From Bufo bufo (taxonomy: Eukaryota > Chordata > Amphibia > Anura > Bufonidae), in the NCBI RefSeq assembly GCF_905171765.1, contig NC_053398.1, positions 47,584,323 through 47,648,322 of the forward strand: a stretch of DNA of 64,000 nucleotides. The letters are read 5' to 3'. The first letter of the stretch is position 1. Each line of letters starts with the position of its first letter. The notes under the pieces are model-generated. The model made no database searches and was not told the origin of the DNA. It saw only the letters and a program-made list of their open reading frames with translations. Both the position numbers and the translations under genes were made by a program. Of this stretch, positions 1-9,008 are shown piece by piece.

Positions 1-60
1 TTTATGTTGTATGATGTAAAACTGTTATTTTTGAAAGTATGCTAAACGGATCGGAACCAC

Positions 61-430
61 ACCGGCTTGAATAATGAGACAGCTGGGCTATTTAAAGGGC
101 TCGATTGCGAGCATGCGCAGTCATCGCCCCTGAAGAAGCGAGGCAGCGAAACCCGGGTCGGGCAGGAACGCGACGATCACTTTGTATTTTTATGCCTTTT
201 GTCTACTGACCTGTTGTAAGTAGAATAAAACCTTTTATTATAAGATTCTCAAGGGTGCTTCACTATTTTGCCTATCTCCTTGAACCCTGTAGAGGAGGAG
301 GTCTGGAAGGATCGTACCCTTTGGGTGTCGATGAGAGGGGCTGATACCCTTGCACCATCCATTTGTGACCGGAACACATAGTTTCCAGCAGCGCGGTTCC
401 AAAACCTTATGATGTCCCCTGTATGTGATG
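61..430 (+). repeat. Terminal fragment of a retroelement with a hammerhead-like core (possibly Penelope-like)
   Basis: The stretch holds the motif CTGAAGA, a short spacer and GAAAC at 130-152. An AATAAA signal follows at about 222-228, and then a unique-looking tail. The same order (CTGAAGA, short stem, GAAACGCG, and some distance later AATAAA) recurs at 42148-42870. A third, minus-strand relative lies at 26054-26086. Penelope-like retroelements of amphibians are known to carry hammerhead ribozymes in their terminal repeats, so I assign this loosely to that class. No Penelope reverse transcriptase or GIY-YIG frame is visible nearby, and the exact boundaries are not defined. Confidence 0.35.
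130..152 (+). ncRNA. Hammerhead-ribozyme-like core, degenerate
   Basis: CTGAAGA fits the conserved CUGANGA box and GAAAC fits the second core box. Between them only a weak GC/GC pairing can be drawn for stem II, and there is one unpaired A next to the first box. This is a relative of the much better formed motif at 42148-42180. Activity is doubtful. Confidence 0.25.
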
Positions 431-720
431 CCCCAGATATATGCGAGGGTGTGTGTATATATAGATATGTGTGTATGTATTTGCACACGTGTCTATGTAT
501 ATACACTTATGTCAGCATGACAGTATGTATGTGGGCTTATTGCTGCCCATTCATACCCCCAGTTTTGTATGTGTATGTGTTTATAGATGTGCCCCAAGCA
601 TCTGTGGATATATATGTATATATGCAATTCCAACTCTTATCAACAGAGTTGTTTAGAGAAAAACTTGTGCTGATAGCCTGTAGGATAACAGCTGATTAGC
701 ATCTAGTCCCCTTTTGTTCA
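431..720. repeat. Alternating TATGTGTGTA-type simple sequence
   Basis: The stretch is rich in purine-pyrimidine alternation (TGTATGTATTTGCACACG and similar). Short open frames on both strands here come from this composition. No gene is supported. Confidence 0.5.
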
Positions 721-1829
721 GGCCCAAAGCAATCAGACTCTTTGGCACCGTTTGTGAGGGGACTTTCTAACCAGAGACATCAAAAACCTGTTTTCCACAC
801 CTCTGCCCATGGCTAAAACTCCATGCCCCTACTCCCAGCATTTTTGGGACTAGGGGGGGGAGGACTCTGGGGATTGTAGGCAGGCATACGTCACAGTGAC
901 ACTATGATGTCACATCCCTGAGGAAGGAGGAGGGGGGCTGGTTTTGTGCTATAAAGCCCCAAACAGAGCAGAGGTGCGGCCTCTTGCAACCAGACTAGAA
1001 TCAGAGACGCATGGGAGAGAGCAGCTCCATGATGACCACCTGGAAAAGGCCTAAGTATCACCTTGGGCCCTGATTCAACCCCTATCCCACCAACGATTAA
1101 CCCTTTCCCTGCCAGGCATTCACCCTGGCTACCCTTGCCCCTGAAACCCTTGATATACCCTTTCCCTACCCTGATTAACCCCTGGTGGTAACCCCTGTTT
1201 AAACCCTGCCACACACCCCCCCTCACTGTACACTTGCAGGGTATTTAGCCCCTGCATTGCTGTACAGTTCTGATATTATCCCCATTGTTAACCCTTTGTG
1301 TTTGTGGTCGGCTTACACCCCTGTAAGGCCACCATTAACCCTCGGCGTACCCTATAGGGATAGTATAGAACTAGATGGGTGGGCTGTTAATATTGTATGT
1401 GTGAACTGTATAGTTAGTTGATGGGTGGAATTGGGAACGTGTAGTGTAGTTTAGGATTGTATATTTAGTGCTGTATTGTTAGTGTATTGCGTGCGTAGTG
1501 TATTGTAAGTAATAAATACCGTGTTACTTGTAACTATCTGTGTAACGTGTAGTTATTGGCGATAGTTAGTAAGGCGCATGCAGCTAGCGTAGCGATCAGT
1601 GTAAAGCAAAGCGAAAGTATTGTGTTGTTATTGTTATATAAAGGTATAAATGGGCGGAGTTATCACTAGACGGCTCCTCCCATTTATGAATGTTAATTAT
1701 CGATATTTGCATAAATATTGGTGATTAATAGTCCCCCTTTACATGTGCTATGCTAGGGAGGATAACAGACTACGTGTGCTATGCTAGGGAGGACAGCAAG
1801 GATCACACAGGTATACATTGGCTACTTAC
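721..1829. other. Unassigned stretch with promoter-like and polyadenylation-like signals
   Basis: No coding frame is convincing. A TATA-like CTATAAAG lies near 949 and an AATAAATA near 1510. About 560 bp separates them, as could occur in an LTR or a short transcription unit. I could not find terminal TG/CA repeats with a matching duplication. A short inverted pair (AAATGGGCGGAG / CTCCTCCCATTT) sits at about 1648-1686. A 20-odd bp direct repeat (TGTGCTATGCTAGGGAGGA) occurs twice at 1744-1793. Confidence 0.4.
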
Positions 1830-2415
1830 CCAAATTCTGGCGGCTTTTGCCATGTGTTTTTTCCCAGATGGATGCAAAAAGCTCCTTGGTTATTTCCACC
1901 CAGGCCTGATCTTTCTTATACCGATCGTGGTAGTCATCACTCCGCGTATCCCAGATGCAGGGTCTCTCTTGGACAAGGACTATCAGCCTCTCGACATCCA
2001 TTGGCCATGGTGTCCTTGGCATGGCTTTTTGGATAAATCAATGCTCCGCAAGGACTGGAAGAGTGTGCTGATTAACAAACCAACTCCTGCCTCATGTGCT
2101 GTCTTGAGCCAGACACTGAGCAACTCAACTTCCTGTCTGAAATCCATTCTGTGTTGCTAAGTTACTTGCGTTAAAAACGCAACGCAACGCATGCCATCCG
2201 GATGCACTACGATTTTCACGCAGCCCCATTAATTTCTATGGGGCCCGCGTTGCGTGGAAAACGCACAAAGAGGAGCATGCTGCGATTTTGACGCAACGCA
2301 CAAGTAATGCGTGAAAAGCAACGCTCATGTGCACAGCCCAATAGAAATGAATGGGTCAGGATTCAGTGTGGGTGCAATGCGTTCACGCGGAATACTCACC
2401 CGTGTGAAAGGGGCC
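1823..2415 (-). mobile_element. Harbinger-type DNA transposon, right end with accessory gene exon
   Basis: The right terminus reads CGTGTGAAAGGGGCC and is followed by TAA, the 3-bp target typical of PIF/Harbinger. The inner sequence (2160-2415) is closely related to the ends of the complete Harbinger MITE at 35910-36864. The insertion lies inside the chromodomain codons of the neighbouring Gypsy element, between the glycine and the expected tyrosine of its HWKG(Y) motif. No matching left terminus is visible in the window, so the left limit is only that of the MADF exon and its splice donor. The element is either internally deleted or extends past later insertions. Confidence 0.65.
1830..2022 (-). 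CDS. MADF DNA-binding domain exon (Harbinger accessory protein)
   Basis: The frame encodes a MADF/Myb-SANT-like DNA-binding domain, roughly residues 11-55: ERLIVLVQERPCIWD, then a DYHDRYKKDQAWVEI helix. Proteins of this class are encoded next to the DDE transposase in PIF/Harbinger transposons and help the transposase bind the ends. The start ATG at 2022 lies just after an in-frame TGA. The open frame could run to 1822, but a strong splice donor (GTAAGT on the minus strand, 1829-1824) follows codon 64, so I end the exon at 1830. No downstream exon or DDE transposase is visible. A captured host exon is less likely because a Harbinger terminus lies about 400 bp away. Confidence 0.6.
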
Positions 2416-2418
2416 TAA

Positions 2419-2828
2419 CCCTTCCAGTGCACCAGATACTGAAGAGATCCATGAAGAATACGTGAGTTCACTATTCTGGCAATCAGAAACTCAAGATTGC
2501 CATCCAGCATGACAGGAGAGGGTGGCAGGGAGGATGGTTCAGCAGGTTCGACATATCTTTTATGCAATGACTTGTGAAACACATTATGAATTTTCAAAGC
2601 CTGCGGAAGTTCAAGATGAAAAGCCACCGGATTGATAATGGCAGAGATCTTGTATGGACCGATAAACTTCCTAGAGGGTACCTTCAACTTAATGTTTCTT
2701 GTGGGCAGCCACACAGAATCACCCACTCTCAGGTCCGGACCACTCATACGTCTCTTGTCAGCCATACGTTTATACTTTTTGCCCATTTTATTTAAATTGT
2801 TTTGAATTTTCCGCCAAATAGATGACAA
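2419..2828 (-). pseudogene. Gypsy (chromovirus) pol C-terminus: GPY-like region and truncated chromodomain
   Basis: Reads the end of a Ty3/Gypsy integrase: a GDSVWLPTRNI segment, the FIGPYKI (GPY/F) motif, NPVAFHLELP, HNVFHKSLHK, then the start of a chromodomain (FLIARIVNSR, YLVHWKG). It is in a different frame from the integrase core upstream, and the shift lies around 2792-2828. The chromodomain stops at the Harbinger insertion at 2416-2418, so the remainder is missing here. The family is a vertebrate chromodomain-bearing Gypsy element, related to the one at 52031-56856. Confidence 0.8.
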
Positions 2829-4012
2829 CGAAGAAGAGAATCTTTCCTCTGCAGGTTTACCAGAAGTATCAGTACCAGAAAATGTGCCAAACTGCGGATG
2901 GAACCATATGCACCAAAAAACGGCGACTTATCAGTGGACTCCTGTCTACGGTTATTTATGGCAAACTCGGCCAACGACAAAAATGAAGACCACTCTTCTT
3001 GATTCTCAGAGACAAAACATCTCAAATAAGTCTCCAGATTCTGGTTAGTGCGCTCAGTTTGTCCGTTCGACTGAGGATGAAAGGCAGAAGAGAAGGACAA
3101 TTGAACTCCCAGACGAGAACAGAACGCCTTCCAGAATCTGGAAACAAATTGAGTCCCTCTATCAGACACCACGTCAGAGGGAATGCCGTGTAGTTTCACG
3201 ATGTTATTGACAAATACTTGAGCGAGAGTTTTGGCATTAGGTAAACCTGATAATGGTATAAAGTGCGCCTTCTTGCTGAAGCGGCCAACAACCACCAGAA
3301 TCACAGTTTTCCCAGAGTAATTAGGCAAATCTGTGATAAAGTCCATGGACAAATGAGTCCAGGGTCGGGATGGGATTGACAAGGAAGGTAGAGGTCCTGA
3401 AGGCCGAGTATGAGTCACCTTAGCACGTGCACAAGTCTCACAAGCTGCCATATAGCCCTCAACACATTTACGTAACCCTGCCCACCAGAATCTCTGGGAA
3501 ATGAGATCCACAGAGGATCTGCTCCCAGGGTGTCCCGTAAGAAAAGTATTGTGATGTTCCTTACACACCTTGTGTCGTAGTTCTGAAGGGACAAACATCT
3601 TCCCTGGAGGACAGGAATCAGGTGCCTCTCCCTGGGCTTCCAACACCTCTGCCTCAAGTTCAGAATAAAGGGTGGATACAACCACCCCATCAGCCAATAT
3701 CGGAGCAGGATCCTCCGAATCAATGTCCTGCACCATTTGAGACATACACTTTTGAGAGAGAGGGGCGGAATCAATCGCAAACACAGAAATATTTTTGTCT
3801 AATGCGCTTGTTGTCAAACCATGCATATGGACAAACTGGCCATCCACTAGGTTAACCCCTGCCCCACTGTCAATAAATACGTCAATTTCCACAGTTTTGG
3901 AGTCTAGCGCCACCTTGGCAGACAGGAGAAATCGGGTACTACCGGTAAATGACAAAAGTACATTCTCAGATTCCCCACCCACACTACCAAGAGTGAGAAG
4001 AGGACTAAACAC
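2792..4012 (-). pseudogene. Gypsy pol: protease joined directly to integrase (RT and RNase H deleted)
   Basis: The first 90-odd residues hold an aspartic protease with the FIDSGAGVNLVD active-site motif. The frame then passes straight into the pre-integrase region. It contains an HHCC zinc-binding segment (HHNTFLTGHPG, then CETC) and the integrase catalytic core with the first Asp (HLSMDFITDLP), second Asp (VVSDRGTQF) and Glu (NGQTERTN). Normally about 700 residues of reverse transcriptase and RNase H lie between protease and integrase. Here they are absent, yet the frame stays open for 406 codons. This is an old internal deletion, and the polyprotein cannot be functional. The gag gene and the LTRs are not found beside it. 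Confidence 0.85.
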
Positions 4013-4064
4013 ATTATTTTTTTTTTTTTCATTTTCACCTTGATGTTTAACATAAGGACATATG
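4013..4064. other. Poly-T tract and junction
   Basis: A run of T at about 4017-4029 separates the Gypsy fragment from the hAT-A terminus that starts at 4065. No gene. Confidence 0.5.
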
Positions 4065-5665
4065 TAGGGTTGAGCGAACCGTAACTGTAAAGTTCAGGTT
4101 CGTAATGAACTTTAGGATTTTTGGACCCTGAACCTGAACCCAAACATTTCAGTAGAAATTCGGGTTCGAGTTCGGTGTTCGGCGATTTAATGGCACTTTT
4201 TGAAACAGGGCAGCCAAACAACAAGTGTTTAACTCGTGTGCCCTTAGATGCCATCACAGTCATGTCTACTAATGGCATGGCTGTGATTGGCCACTGCAGC
4301 ATGTGACCCAGCCTCTATATAAGCTGGAGTCACGTAGTGCCGCACGTCACTCTGCTCTTACTAGTGTAGGGATAGGATGCTGCTGCTGTGAGGTAGAGAA
4401 TAGGAAATAATCTATCTGATATCAGAACTTGTTGTTAACTCTGCGATCTACAGCGATTCTTTGTGGGTGCAATGTAACATGTTTGTACCCTGCCCTGAGC
4501 CCAGTGACACAGAAAAATAAGTTTTATCCGTCTGTTAGTTAGGTGGGGGTCGGCGGACATTTTGTGTAAGTTCAATGCACCAGCACTGCATATGTGCCAG
4601 GGACAATAATTTAATCCTGTTCTTTTAGTTCAGTGGGCAACATATACCCATTTTTTAAGTGCACCTGCACTGCATATGTGCCAGGGGAAGGGAAAAAAAT
4701 ATAGGAAATCCATCTGTGAGTTCAGGGACCCAAGGGGTGACATATTCACATTTTTTTCTGTAAAGTACCCCTGTGCTGCATATGTGAGTGTAATCAATTC
4801 AGTAAATCCATCTGTTAGATTCTGGGGGGACAAATTAAAAAAAATTTTTGCTAAAAAGTACATTTGCGCCCTGCACTGCATTTCTGCAATCAGTTAAATC
4901 CATCTGTTTAAGTGTGGGTGAAAAAAGCATATTTTTTTCCATAAAGTACCTTTGCGGCCTGCACTGCAAATTTGATAGTCAACTAGAAACAGTAAATCCA
5001 TCTGTTTCACTGTGGGTGAAAAAAATCTTATTTTTTTGCCAGAAAGTACCTTTGTGGCCTGTGCTGCATTTCTGACAGTCCATTACAACCGATAAATACT
5101 GCTGTTATATTGTGGTTTGAAAAAAACACCCTTTTGGTGCTAGATACTAAATTTGCAGCCTTTGCTGCATTTCTGACAGTCCAATAAAACCATTAAATAC
5201 TGCTGTTATATTGTGGTTTGAAAAAAACACCCATTTTTGTGCTGGTTCCACATATACACGCTTAAAACGTTGCTTTTCAAAATTATGTAATGTCCAGCTG
5301 AATAAAACACTAAGTACATTGAAAATATTTTGTGGTGTGCTGTCTGAAACTCAAATTAATTATTTGAAGAATTCCTGAGATGGTTAATTATTTGAAGAAT
5401 TCCTGAGATGGAGTCAGGGATAAAAAGTGACGAGCACCCATCTCTTTGCCAGTTATCTGCAGAGTGCTGTGATCTACTGTGAATTAACTTTATCCAATTT
5501 TTGTGCTAGATATTACATTTGTGGCCTTTGCTGCATTTCTGACAGTCCAATTCAACCGTTAAATACTGCTGTTATATATTATTCTGAAAAAAACACCCAT
5601 TTTGTGCTAGATACTACATTTGCGGCCTTTGCTGCATTTCTGACAGTCCAATACAGCCGTTAAAT
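4065..5665 (+). mobile_element. hAT family A, copy A1: 5' terminus and tandem leader
   Basis: Begins with TAGGGTTGAGCGAACC, the same terminus as copy A2 at 45496, and continues collinear with it for about 300 bp. That stretch is rich in TTCGGGTTCG-type palindromes and ends with the sequence around the TATA box. From about 4560 to 5665 it becomes a degenerate tandem array with a unit of about 98-102 bp; each unit has AAAACACCC and a TTTGCTGCATTTCTG block. The array runs into a transposase pseudogene in the opposite orientation, so this copy has lost its own coding part. A 30-bp direct duplication lies at 5356-5411. Confidence 0.75.
4316..4323 (+). promoter_or_regulatory. TATA box of hAT-A1
   Basis: TATATAAG about 250 bp inside the terminus, in the same context as in copy A2 (45736-45743). 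It would start transcription toward the tandem leader. Inferred from position and conservation between copies. Confidence 0.5.
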
Positions 5666-8108
5666 ACTGCTGGAAAAACTTCTAAAAGACTGGCCTGAAA
5701 GTGTTAGAGATGACCCCTCTTCCTCCTCCTCGGCCACATCCCCTTCCATCATCACCCTAAGTGTTTTCTCAAGGAGACATAGAAGTGGTATTGTAACGCT
5801 GATAATGGCGTCATCGCCACTGGCCATGTTGGTGGAGTACTCGAAACAGCGCAACAGGGCACACAGGTCTCGCATGGAGGCCCAGTCATTGGTGGTGAAG
5901 TGGTGCTGTTCCGCAGTGCGACTCAACCGTGCGTGCTGCAGCTGAAACTCCACTATGGCCTGCTGCTGCTCACACAGTCTCTCCAGCATGTGCAAGGTGG
6001 TGTTCCACCTGGTGGGCACGTCGCATATGAGGCGGTGAGTGGGAAGGCCGAAGTTACGCTGAAGAGCAGACAGCCGAGCGGCGGCAGGATGAGAACGCCG
6101 GAAGCGCGCACAGACGGCCCGCGCTTTATGCAGCAGCTCTGACATGTCGGGGTAGTTGTGAACGAATTTCTCCACCACCAAATTCAGCACATGTGCCAGG
6201 CAAGGGATGTGCGTCAAACCGGCTAGTCCCAGAGCTGCAAAGAGATTCCGCCCATTATCGCACACCACAAGGCTTGAGGCTCACTGGCAGCAAGCACTCG
6301 TCGGTCTATTGTTCTATACCCCGCCACAACTCCTGCGCGGTGTGGGGCCTGTCCCCCAAACACATCAGTTTCAGAACGGCCTGCTGACGTTTACCCCTGG
6401 CTGTGCTGAAGTTGGTGGTGAAGGTCTGTCGCTGACCGGATGATGAGGTGGTAGAAAAGAAGGAGGAAGCCGAGTAGGAAGAGGAGGCCGTGCGATCCTT
6501 GGCGGGTAAAGAATGATGCCCTGCGATCCTTGGCGGCGGAAGGACATGCGCCAAACAGCTCTCCGCCTGGGGCCCAGCCGCCACTACATTTACCCAGTGT
6601 GCAGTTAGGGAGATATAGTGTCCCTCGCCGTGCTTACTGGTCCACGTATCTGTGGTTAAGTGGACCTTGCCACAGATGGCGTTGCGCAGTGCACACTTGA
6701 TTTTATCCGATACTTGGTTGTGCAGGGAGGGCACGGCTCTCCTGGAGAAGTAGTGGTGGCTGGGAACGACATACTGTGGGACAGCAAGCGACATGAGCTG
6801 TTTGAAGCTGTCTGTGTCCACCAGCCTGAACGACAGCATTTCAAAGGCCAGTAGTTTAGAAATGCTGGCATTCAGGGCCAGGGATCGAGGGTGGCTAGGT
6901 GGGAATTTACACTTTCTCTCAAAGGTTTGTGAGAAGGAGAGCTGAACGCTTCCGTGTGACATGGTGGAGATGCTTGGTGACGGAGGTGGTGTTGTTGGTG
7001 GCACATCCTCTGTTTGCTGGGCGGCAGGTGCCAACGTTCCTCCAGAGGCGGAGGAAGAGGCCGAGGCAGCAGCAGAAGAGGGAGCAGGAGGGGCCTGAGC
7101 CCTTTCTTTATTTTGAAGGTGCTTACTCCAGTGCAGCCCGTGTCTCGCATGTAGATGTCTGGTCATGCAGGTTGTGCTAAGGTTTAGAACGTTAATGCCT
7201 CGCTTCAGGCTCTGATGGCACAGCGTGCAAAACCACTCGGGTCTTGTCGTCAGCACATTGTGTGAAGAAGTGCCATGCCAGGGAACTCCTTGAAGCTGCC
7301 TTTGGTGTGCTCGGTCCCTGGTGATGGTGGCCAGTAGCAGGCGAACTATTTTGGCGACGGCTGCTCTGCTTTTGCACCCTGCTCCCTCTTTTGCTACGCT
7401 GTTGGCTCGATCTCACCACTGCCTCTTCCTCCGAACTCTGAAAGTCAGTGGCACGACCTTCATTCCATGTGGGGTCTAGGACCTCATCGTCCCCTGCATC
7501 GTCTTCCACCCAGTCTACCTTACTGACCTCCTTTTTTCGGTCTGCACACTACAGAAAGACGCAGCAGTTGGCACCTGTGTTTCGTCATCATCAGAGACGT
7601 GCTGAGGTGGTATTCCCATGTCCTCATCAGGAAACATAAGTGGTTGTGCGTGAGTGCATTCTATGTCTTCCCCTGGGAAAGGGCTAGGTGGATGCCCTTG
7701 GGAAACTCTGCCAACAGAGTCTTCAAACAGCATAAGAGACTGCTGCATGACTTGAGGCTCAGACAGGTTCCCCGATATGCACGGGGGTGATGTGACAGAC
7801 TGATGGGCATGGGTTTCAGGCGCCACCTGTGCGCTTTCTGCAGGAGACTGGGTGGGAGATAATGTGAACGTGCTGAATCCACTGTAGGCCACCCAATTGA
7901 CTAGCGCCTGTACTTGCTCAGGCCTTACCATCCTTAGAACGGCATTAGGCCCAACCAAATATCGCTGTAGATTCTGGCGGCTACTGGGACCTGAGGTAGT
8001 AGGTTCAGTAGGACGTGTATCTGTGGCAAAACGGCCACGTCCTCTCCCTGCACCAGAGGCTCCACCAACACCACCACCACAACCGCGTCCCTTATTAGAT
8101 GTTTGCAT
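5660..8108 (-). pseudogene. hAT transposase, family A (inverted copy, C-terminus missing)
   Basis: Four minus-strand frames follow each other. 8108-7515 starts with a Gly/Arg-rich stretch (SNKGRG...AGRGRGR) followed by acidic sequence. 7509-7192 holds an acidic-to-basic linker and the start of a BED zinc finger (SLAWHFF). 7256-6306 has the rest of the finger (CTLCHQ...TRHLHARHG), the hAT core start (HLTTDTWTS) and a Ser-rich linker. 6268-5660 has VCDNGRNL, CLAHVLNLVV and DVPTRWNTTLHML. The frame breaks and the loss of the C-terminal dimerisation (hATC) region, cut at the junction with the A1 leader, make it a pseudogene. The order matches copy A2 at 49246-51859. Confidence 0.85.
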
Positions 8109-8241
8109 TTATAGTTAGCGTTCACCAAGCAAAGTATAAAGTGGTTAAGTATGTTAAAAATTAACCGACAATAAAAACCCTGATGTAGGGTATTGCACAA
8201 TTTTTTTTTTTTTATATATGACAGCGGTATTTGTGGCCTAA

Positions 8242-9008
8242 GGCCTCTTTCACACTTGCGTTGTTGGGATCCGGCATGCACTTCCGTTGCCGGAGGTGCC
8301 TGCCGGATCCGTAACAACGCAAGTGTACTGAAAGCATTTGAAGACGGAACCGTCTTCCAAATGCGTTCAGTGTTACTATGGCACCCAGGACGCTATTAAA
8401 GTCCTGGTTGCCATAGTAGTAGTGGGGAGCGGGGGAGCAGCATACTTACCGTCCGTGCGGCTCCCGGGGCGCTCCAGAATGACGTCAGAGCGCCCCATGC
8501 GCATGGATGACGTGATCCATGCGATCACATGATCCATGCGCTTGGGGCGCCCTGACGTCACTCTGGAGCGCCCGGGGAGCCGCACGGACGGTAAGTATGC
8601 TGCTCCCCCGCTCCCCGCTACACTTACCATGGCTGTCAGGACTTTAGCGTCCCGGCAGCCATGGTAACCACTCTGAAAAAGCTAAATGTCGGCTCCGGCA
8701 ATGCGCCGAAACGACGTTTAGCTTAAACCCGGATCCGGATCAATGCCTTTCAATGGGCATTGATCCCGGATCCGGCCTTGCGGCAAGTCTTCAGGATTTT
8801 TGGCCGGAGCAAAAAGCGCAGCATGCTGCGGTATTTTCTCCGGCCAAAAAACGTTCCGTACCGGAACTGAAGACATCCTGATGCATCCTGAACGGATTTC
8901 ACTCCATTCAGAATGCATTAGGATAATCCTGATCAGTATTCTTCCGGCATAGAGTCCCGACGACGGAACTCTATGCCGGAAGACAATAACGCAGGTGTGA
9001 AAGAGCCC
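8242..9008. mobile_element. Harbinger MITE in the array
   Basis: Termini GGCCTCTTTCACACTTGCG and, inverted, GGGCTCTTTCACACCTGCG are flanked by TAA on both sides (8239-8241, 9009-9011). The flanking text rejoins to TGGCCTAAATTTCACAGTC, which is the normal array sequence, so the empty site is confirmed by neighbouring units. The interior (about 8427-8625) is a long inverted repeat, which explains the two similar open frames on opposite strands. No transposase. Confidence 0.9.

Noticed and set aside
891..1226. 111-codon minus-strand Gly-rich frame
   Set aside because: No domain, compositional, in a region without other coding signs.
1750..2160. 136-codon plus-strand frame
   Set aside because: It is the complement of the MADF exon, whose minus-strand reading matches a known domain.
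8338..8630. Similar frames on opposite strands (LPSVRLPGRSR)
   Set aside because: They are the two arms of the inverted repeat in the Harbinger MITE 8242-9008.
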